From NCBI GenBank assembly GCA_046541115.1, contig JBKHDX010000166.1, positions 1-11,168 of the forward strand: a stretch of 11,168 bases of DNA, written 5' to 3'. Positions 7,517 through 11,168 of this stretch are shown here, piece after piece (position 1 is the first letter of the stretch; the number at the start of each line of letters is the position of its first letter). The stretch comes from Jaaginema sp046541115. Its GTDB lineage: Bacteria > Cyanobacteriota > Cyanobacteriia > Cyanobacteriales > Spirulinaceae. The notes under the pieces are model-generated. The model searched no databases. It had not been told where the DNA came from and saw nothing but the letters and a program-made list of their open reading frames with translations. A program made the position numbers and the translations under genes.

Positions 7517-7525
7517 AGTATAGCA
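7517..7525 (-). promoter_or_regulatory. Extended -10 promoter of the TIR-WD40 gene
   Basis: On the minus strand the sequence TGCTATACT contains a good -10 element (TATACT) preceded by TG-N, the extended -10 motif. Transcription would begin near 7510, giving a leader of about 30 bases that holds the AAGGTGG ribosome site. No good -35 lies at 17 bases (CTTAGG); TTGCTT is present but at 20 bases. The extended -10 may compensate. Confidence 0.5.
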
Positions 7526-7551
7526 GTTTTTTAAAGTTCCCTAAGCAACTT

Positions 7552-7573
7552 CACTGATTCTTTAAAGTCAGTG
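7552..7573. promoter_or_regulatory. Dyad upstream of the TIR-WD40 promoter, possible operator
   Basis: CACTGA (7552-7557) and TCAGTG (7568-7573) form a perfect inverted repeat around a centre that itself contains the palindrome CTTTAAAG (7560-7567). It lies just upstream of the -35 position of the TIR-WD40 promoter. The spacing of the arms, about one and a half helical turns, suits a dimeric regulator. No regulator gene is present in the window, so the role is a guess. Confidence 0.35.
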
Positions 7574-7649
7574 CTTCAACGTCTGGCGAAAAACACGGAA
7601 TTAACCATTGCGTTAAAACTTGATTATTATGATTTTTACGCAGTTTAAA

Positions 7650-7680
7650 GGGATTTTTCTGGGGTTTTCTGGGATTTTCT
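7650..7680. repeat. Three tandem 10-11 bp G/T repeats
   Basis: Three units follow one another without gaps: GGGATTTTTCT (7650-7660), GGGGTTTTCT (7661-7670) and GGGATTTTCT (7671-7680). The period of 10-11 bases equals one helical turn, so a protein bound to each would sit on the same face of the DNA, or the phased T-runs could bend it. The array lies midway between the two divergent genes at 7479 and 7864. A related GATTTTCTC core recurs in the hairpin at 7714-7728. Confidence 0.6.
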
Positions 7681-7713
7681 CTTAGCAATCTCCCTGGGAC
7701 GATGGCTTGCCCG

Positions 7714-7728
7714 TGGAGATTTTCTCCA
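7714..7728. repeat. Short inverted repeat in the divergent regulatory region
   Basis: TGGAGA and TCTCCA are separated by TTT. It could form a 6-bp hairpin in the leader of the plus-strand gene at 7864 if transcription starts upstream, or act as a protein-binding dyad. No long U-tract follows on either strand. Between here and 7864 no convincing plus-strand promoter stands out; TTGTCT (7797-7802) is the best -35-like hexamer, without a good -10. Confidence 0.3.
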
Positions 7729-7863
7729 ACCCACTTAAATGACTTAACCTACTGATGACGAGTCAAAAATCGTTAAGCATCAATTCCAAATTTCTTTTGT
7801 CTAGAGTAAATTAAAGTAGGACAAATTTATGGCGATCGCATCGCTCTAAGGGAAGAAAAAGTC

Positions 7864-9063
7864 ATGGCATTGGATTTTCGCTTAAGAACCCTTCAACCGG
7901 AATACGAGAAAGCCTTTTTAACGTGCAGCTTGCGACAAGACGTTGAAGCCCAAATTCAAGAAATTACGGAGAAAATGCAGAGTTTGCGGCAGTATTACGA
8001 AACCGTCGAACAAGCAACCGGGATTCCTTGGTGGTTTGCTGGAGTTTTACATTACCGCGAGTGGAACTTCCGCGAACCGGATTTATTTGTGCGGAAAGTG
8101 ACGGATATTTTGTTAGCCAAGCAATATCACCAAGCTAAAACCCGCACATTAGGGTCATACTTGTGGGGTTTGGATTTATGGAATGGCTTTAGAAGTGGCA
8201 TCGGTGACGAATCCGAATGGATTTGGGCAGGAACCAACGTTCTCGAACGCTCCTCCCAGCAAATTGGCGCTGCTGCCATTATCCACCACTTGCAGTCCAA
8301 GAAAATTATTGACATTCCCAAGCCCGGAGCAGGAATTGCCCTCAAAGTCTTATCCAATACGGTTTTCAAGTTCAAGCCCACTCAATCTTTCCGACTCGAA
8401 GAAAATGAAAAGATAACCGTCAAAGCCGGAACTCGTCTTGAAATCCTCGAAGACGAACCGGCTACAGACGGTCACGTTAAAGTTGTGCTGCCGGATGGAG
8501 TTTTACTCGGTCAAAATAACCACATGGAGTGGTACGTTTTCAAGGATCACATCCAAATTCAAGGCACTGAACCCGAAAATAAACCGGACGACAAACCCGA
8601 AGAACCGGAAACGAAAATTGCCTCAGAAAACCAAGGTCGCCCGATTACTGTACCCAAGCTCGGCACGGTTTATTTAGGCAATCCGATTCTCAACGGCGGG
8701 CATTTTAGTTGGGCCGAAGCCACCAAAAATGGGACGCGGATTCCGGCGAATGCTGAAGTCATTGATGGGATTTTGCGGGTCGCTGAAGCCATGGAAGAAG
8801 TCCGCGAATATATGGGACAAAAACCGATTACGATTAATTCTTGGTATCGCGACCCCGTAACCAATCGTCAGGTTGGCGGTGCGAGTCGTTCCCGCCATTT
8901 GGTCGGGGATGCGGTGGATTTTGTGGTGCATGGAATTCCACCAAAACAAGCGCACCAGCGTTTAGAGTCTTGGTGGGGCAATCGCGGTGGGATTGCTAGT
9001 GCCAGTTGCTTTACCCATCTCGATACGCGGGGTTATCGCGCTCGTTGGAGTTATGGGTTTTAA
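7864..9063 (+). CDS. Endolysin-like protein: lysozyme-family domain plus M15A peptidase
   Basis: A 399-residue protein starting at ATG with AAGGGA ten bases upstream. Residues about 25-145 resemble the phage-type lysozyme family (COG5526): GIPWWFAGVLHYREWNF carries the likely catalytic E66, followed later by YLWGLDLWNGF and EWIWAGTN. Residues about 160-235 form a beta-rich, SH3-like segment, followed by a Pro/Glu/Lys linker (236-255). Residues about 262-399 are peptidase M15A (D-Ala-D-Ala carboxypeptidase-like): the zinc motif SRHLVGDAVD gives H345 and D352, and THLD gives H385. It should cut both the glycan strands and the peptides of peptidoglycan. There is no signal peptide or membrane helix, so it needs a holin-like route or acts on lysis. 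It is divergent from the TIR-WD40 gene across 384 bases. It may be a domesticated phage lysin, a wall-remodelling enzyme or a defence effector. Confidence 0.85.
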   Translation: MALDFRLRTLQPEYEKAFLTCSLRQDVEAQIQEITEKMQSLRQYYETVEQATGIPWWFAGVLHYREWNFREPDLFVRKVTDILLAKQYHQAKTRTLGSYLWGLDLWNGFRSGIGDESEWIWAGTNVLERSSQQIGAAAIIHHLQSKKIIDIPKPGAGIALKVLSNTVFKFKPTQSFRLEENEKITVKAGTRLEILEDEPATDGHVKVVLPDGVLLGQNNHMEWYVFKDHIQIQGTEPENKPDDKPEEPETKIASENQGRPITVPKLGTVYLGNPILNGGHFSWAEATKNGTRIPANAEVIDGILRVAEAMEEVREYMGQKPITINSWYRDPVTNRQVGGASRSRHLVGDAVDFVVHGIPPKQAHQRLESWWGNRGGIASASCFTHLDTRGYRARWSYGF

Positions 9064-9132
9064 GTGAAGTCAAATGAGGATTCTGGAATATCCAAAATAT
9101 TTGCTTGTGACAGTAACCGTCGTTCTTTTACA

Positions 9133-9153
9133 AATGACGAATGACCCATGACC
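9133..9153. repeat. Heptamer tandem repeat (STRR type), three units
   Basis: AATGACG, AATGACC and CATGACC follow in tandem between two convergent genes. Short tandemly repeated heptamers of this composition are common in intergenic DNA of filamentous cyanobacteria. No function is implied; it supports the organism assignment. Confidence 0.6.
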
Positions 9154-9158
9154 AAGGG

Positions 9159-9187
9159 CAACCCCAGTTATGTAACAACCGGGGTTG
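9159..9187. terminator. Hairpin between convergent genes, possible two-way terminator
   Basis: CAACCCC (9159-9165) and GGGGTTG (9181-9187) pair perfectly across a 15-base loop in which GTTA/TAAC can pair further. It lies just beyond the stop of gnd (minus) and about 95 bases after the plus-strand lysin gene, where transcripts from both sides converge. The GC-rich stem is suitable, but neither side has a clear U-tract. Confidence 0.45.
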
Positions 9188-9195
9188 AATTGATA

Positions 9196-10620
9196 TTAAC
9201 TATGCTGCCATTCCGTGTGGAAAAATTCGTCTCTGGGCTTGTCGGTACGTTCGTAGGTGTGTGCGCCGAAATAATCTCGTTGGGCTTGGGTGAGATTTTG
9301 GGGGAGACGGGCCCGTCGGTAAGCGTCGAAGTAGTCGAGGGAAGCACTAAACGCCGGGATTGAAATACCAATGGTATTGGCGGCGATGAGTACGTCTCGC
9401 CAAGCTTGCTGACGGTCGAGAATGGTTTGTTTGAATTCGGGGGCTAACAACAGGTTGGGCAGTTTCGGGTTGTCGAGGAAGGCTTGCTTGATTTTATCGA
9501 GGAATCCTGCCCGAATAATACAACCGCCTTTCCAGATGCGGGCATCTTCGGCGAGGTCGAGGTTGTAGCCAAATTCTTCGGAGGCTTTGCCTAAGAGTGC
9601 CATGCCTTGGGCATAGGAACACATTTTAGAGCAGTATAAAGCATCGCGGACTTTGTTGATAAAGGCGGCGCGATCGCCAAAATCATACTTAGCATCCGGC
9701 CCGGCCAGTTCTTTTTCTGCCGCAACCCGTTCATCCTTATAGGAAGACACCACCCGCGCATTCACCGCCGCATAAATGGTGGGAATCGAGATACCCAATT
9801 CCAAGGAACTCACCACCGTCCAGCGACCCGTTCCTTTTTGACCCGCCAAGTCGAGAATATAATCAACCAGGTAGCCGCCGGTTTCCGGGTCTTTCTGGGT
9901 GAAAATATCGGCAGTAATTTCAATTAAGAAGGAATTTAGCTCCTCTGTCTGGTTCCATTCCTTGAAAACTTCGTGTAGCTCCTCATTACTCAAGCCTAAG
10001 CCATTTTTCAAAATATCGTAGGCTTCAGCGATCAGTTGCATATCGCCGTATTCAATGCCATTGTGAACCATTTTCACATAATGACCTGCACCCCCAGGGC
10101 CGATGAAGGTCACGCAGGGGCCATCGTCCACTTGAGCGGCGATTTTAGTCAAAATGGGTTCGAGTTCTTTATAAGCCGAATTGGTTCCCCCTGGCATTAA
10201 ACTCGGGCCGTTGAGTGCGCCTTCTTCGCCACCACTCACCCCCATACCAATAAACCGCAAACCCGAAGACTCTAGTTCTTGGGTGCGACGTTCGGTATCT
10301 TCATACAACGAGTTACCGCCGTCAATCATCATATCCCCTTCATCGAGAAGCGGTTTGAGTTGACCAATCACAGCATCCACGGGTTTACCCGCTTTGACCA
10401 TAATCAGAATTTGCCGGGGAGGTTCGAGGGCTTGGACAAATTCTTCGAGGGAATAAGCGGCTTTGATGTCTTTTCCTTGGGCCCGCGTCTTCATAAATTC
10501 TTCTGTTTTGGCAGAGGTGCGGTTATACACAGCAATAGGAAAACCGCGACTTTCCACGTTGAGAGCGAGATTTTCGCCCATGACAGCGAGGCCAATGACA
10601 CCGAAACTTCTTTTCGTCAT
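9196..10620 (-). CDS. gnd: 6-phosphogluconate dehydrogenase, decarboxylating (NADP+)
   Basis: A full-length 474-residue enzyme of the oxidative pentose phosphate pathway, converting 6-phosphogluconate and NADP+ to ribulose 5-phosphate, CO2 and NADPH in the cytosol. The N-terminal Rossmann motif GLAVMG (residues 10-15) and NRTSAK (33-38) fit NADP+ binding. The active-site residues fall at the usual family numbers: K183, H186, N187 and E190 in VKMVHNGIE. The family signature ILDLAGQKGTGRW spans about 255-267, and the all-helical C-terminal dimer domain is complete. In cyanobacteria this pathway provides NADPH in the dark. It lies 130 bases downstream of dndE on the same strand. No terminator is visible between them, so some read-through is possible. 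The ribosome site is weak, and no clear promoter could be assigned in 10621-10750. The product call is certain. Confidence 0.98.
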   Translation of the reverse strand: MTKRSFGVIGLAVMGENLALNVESRGFPIAVYNRTSAKTEEFMKTRAQGKDIKAAYSLEEFVQALEPPRQILIMVKAGKPVDAVIGQLKPLLDEGDMMIDGGNSLYEDTERRTQELESSGLRFIGMGVSGGEEGALNGPSLMPGGTNSAYKELEPILTKIAAQVDDGPCVTFIGPGGAGHYVKMVHNGIEYGDMQLIAEAYDILKNGLGLSNEELHEVFKEWNQTEELNSFLIEITADIFTQKDPETGGYLVDYILDLAGQKGTGRWTVVSSLELGISIPTIYAAVNARVVSSYKDERVAAEKELAGPDAKYDFGDRAAFINKVRDALYCSKMCSYAQGMALLGKASEEFGYNLDLAEDARIWKGGCIIRAGFLDKIKQAFLDNPKLPNLLLAPEFKQTILDRQQAWRDVLIAANTIGISIPAFSASLDYFDAYRRARLPQNLTQAQRDYFGAHTYERTDKPRDEFFHTEWQHS

Positions 10621-10750
10621 AACGTTTTAGGGTTGTTCTATCGCACTTGAGTTCACTTTCAGGGTATCCCGAACTGCTCTCAACGTTTCTAAAGAAGGGA
10701 TTAAAGTTGCGTCAGTGTGGAGATTGGATGAGGACAGAAGGAAGGACGTT

Positions 10751-11167
10751 TTAGGGGGTTTTCTCAGACGGGACAGAAATCCCTTCATGGGGAACCAGTG
10801 TCATTAAGTCTTCAATTTTCTTGAGGTTGGGGTCGCCTGCGAGGTAGCCGATACCGCGATGCAGGTGTAAGCGAAATTGAGCAATCAGGGTTTCTCTACG
10901 AGTTCCCAAGCCGTCGTTATGACAGCGTTGCTTCAGGGCCATTAGCAACAAATCGCTCATATCGCCGCCAAATACCCGCCAGGTGAGTTCGACGTTGCTA
11001 TCGGCGGGTATGGGTACAGGGGAGGGAATACTTTCATCTGCCAGGGAACGACAAAAGGCCCAGCGACAAAGGATGTTCCATTGCTCGATGCGGGTGTTGC
11101 GTTTGAGTTTGGTGAGTTGGTCTTTGGCGGTTTGGGAGAGTTTAAAGCGTTCGATGGGAGATTCCAT
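10751..11167 (-). CDS. dndE: DNA phosphorothioation protein DndE
   Basis: A 138-residue protein whose ATG is at 11165-11167, one base from the window edge. Its ribosome site, and any longer start, cannot be seen. The sequence has the family's conserved blocks: SQTAKDQLTKLKRNTRI (11-27), NILCRWAFCRSLAD (31-44), DSNVELTWRVFGGDM (56-70), LKQRCHNDGLGTRRETL (78-94) and the glycine-containing FRLHLHRGIGYLAG (97-110). DndE is a small, basic, DNA-binding member of the DndABCDE machinery that swaps a non-bridging phosphate oxygen for sulfur. It is reported as a tetramer that binds nicked DNA. In the usual order dndB-dndC-dndD-dndE it is last, so dndC and dndD should lie to the right. The modification normally partners a restriction module (DndFGH or PbeABCD), which is not visible here. 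The C-terminal tail (about 120-138) is less conserved. Confidence 0.93.
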   Translation of the reverse strand: MESPIERFKLSQTAKDQLTKLKRNTRIEQWNILCRWAFCRSLADESIPSPVPIPADSNVELTWRVFGGDMSDLLLMALKQRCHNDGLGTRRETLIAQFRLHLHRGIGYLAGDPNLKKIEDLMTLVPHEGISVPSEKTP

Positions 11168-11168
11168 T

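Noticed and set aside
7864..9063. Prophage lysis gene
   Set aside because: No phage structural, holin, integrase or terminase genes nearby, and the flanking genes are a TIR receptor and gnd. A phage origin of the domains remains possible, but a prophage is not supported.

Overview
The window looks like a chromosomal piece of a cyanobacterium. The octamer GCGATCGC (HIP1, the hallmark repeat of many cyanobacterial genomes) recurs throughout, including four copies within the first 192 bases and four within 3223-3347. A short heptamer tandem repeat of the kind common in filamentous cyanobacteria lies at 9133-9153. The multi-TIR/WD40 and DUF4231-type proteins also fit this lineage. No rRNA, tRNA, CRISPR array, transposase or integrase was seen.

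Layout from left to right. (1) 34-579 (-) is a stand-alone SLOG-like Rossmann protein. (2) 814-2439 (-) is a two-gene unit: a DUF4231/SLATT two-helix membrane domain fused through a coiled coil to a GH19 peptidoglycan hydrolase/chitinase-like domain, followed six bases later by a 59-residue coiled-coil protein. A hairpin terminator candidate (714-742) follows the unit. (3) 2440-3294 is a gene-poor, AT-rich gap with a perfect 16-bp palindrome near its left gene end. (4) 3295-7479 (-) is a giant receptor-like protein: three TIR modules, a coiled coil, one membrane helix and 14 WD40 repeats. (5) 7480-7863 is a divergent regulatory region with an extended -10 promoter, dyads and a 10/11-bp tandem repeat. 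(6) 7864-9063 (+) is a lysozyme-like plus peptidase M15 (D-Ala-D-Ala carboxypeptidase-like) endolysin-type protein. (7) 9196-10620 (-) is gnd, 6-phosphogluconate dehydrogenase. (8) 10751-11167 (-) is dndE, the last gene of a DNA phosphorothioation cluster whose other genes should lie to the right.

Interpretation. dndE marks a DNA-modification/defence locus, and the left two thirds of the window carries protein families tied to nucleotide-signal immunity: TIR (NAD+-derived signals), SLOG (binds such signals in Thoeris ThsA) and SLATT (predicted membrane effector). The most interesting idea is that the TIRx3-WD40 protein, the SLATT-GH19 fusion and the lone SLOG protein, all on one strand, form a Thoeris-like pathway ending in membrane damage plus cell-wall cleavage. 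This is inference: domain identities were read by eye, the genes are not one tight operon, and the hydrolases may instead do ordinary wall remodelling. gnd is a housekeeping gene sitting between the two parts.
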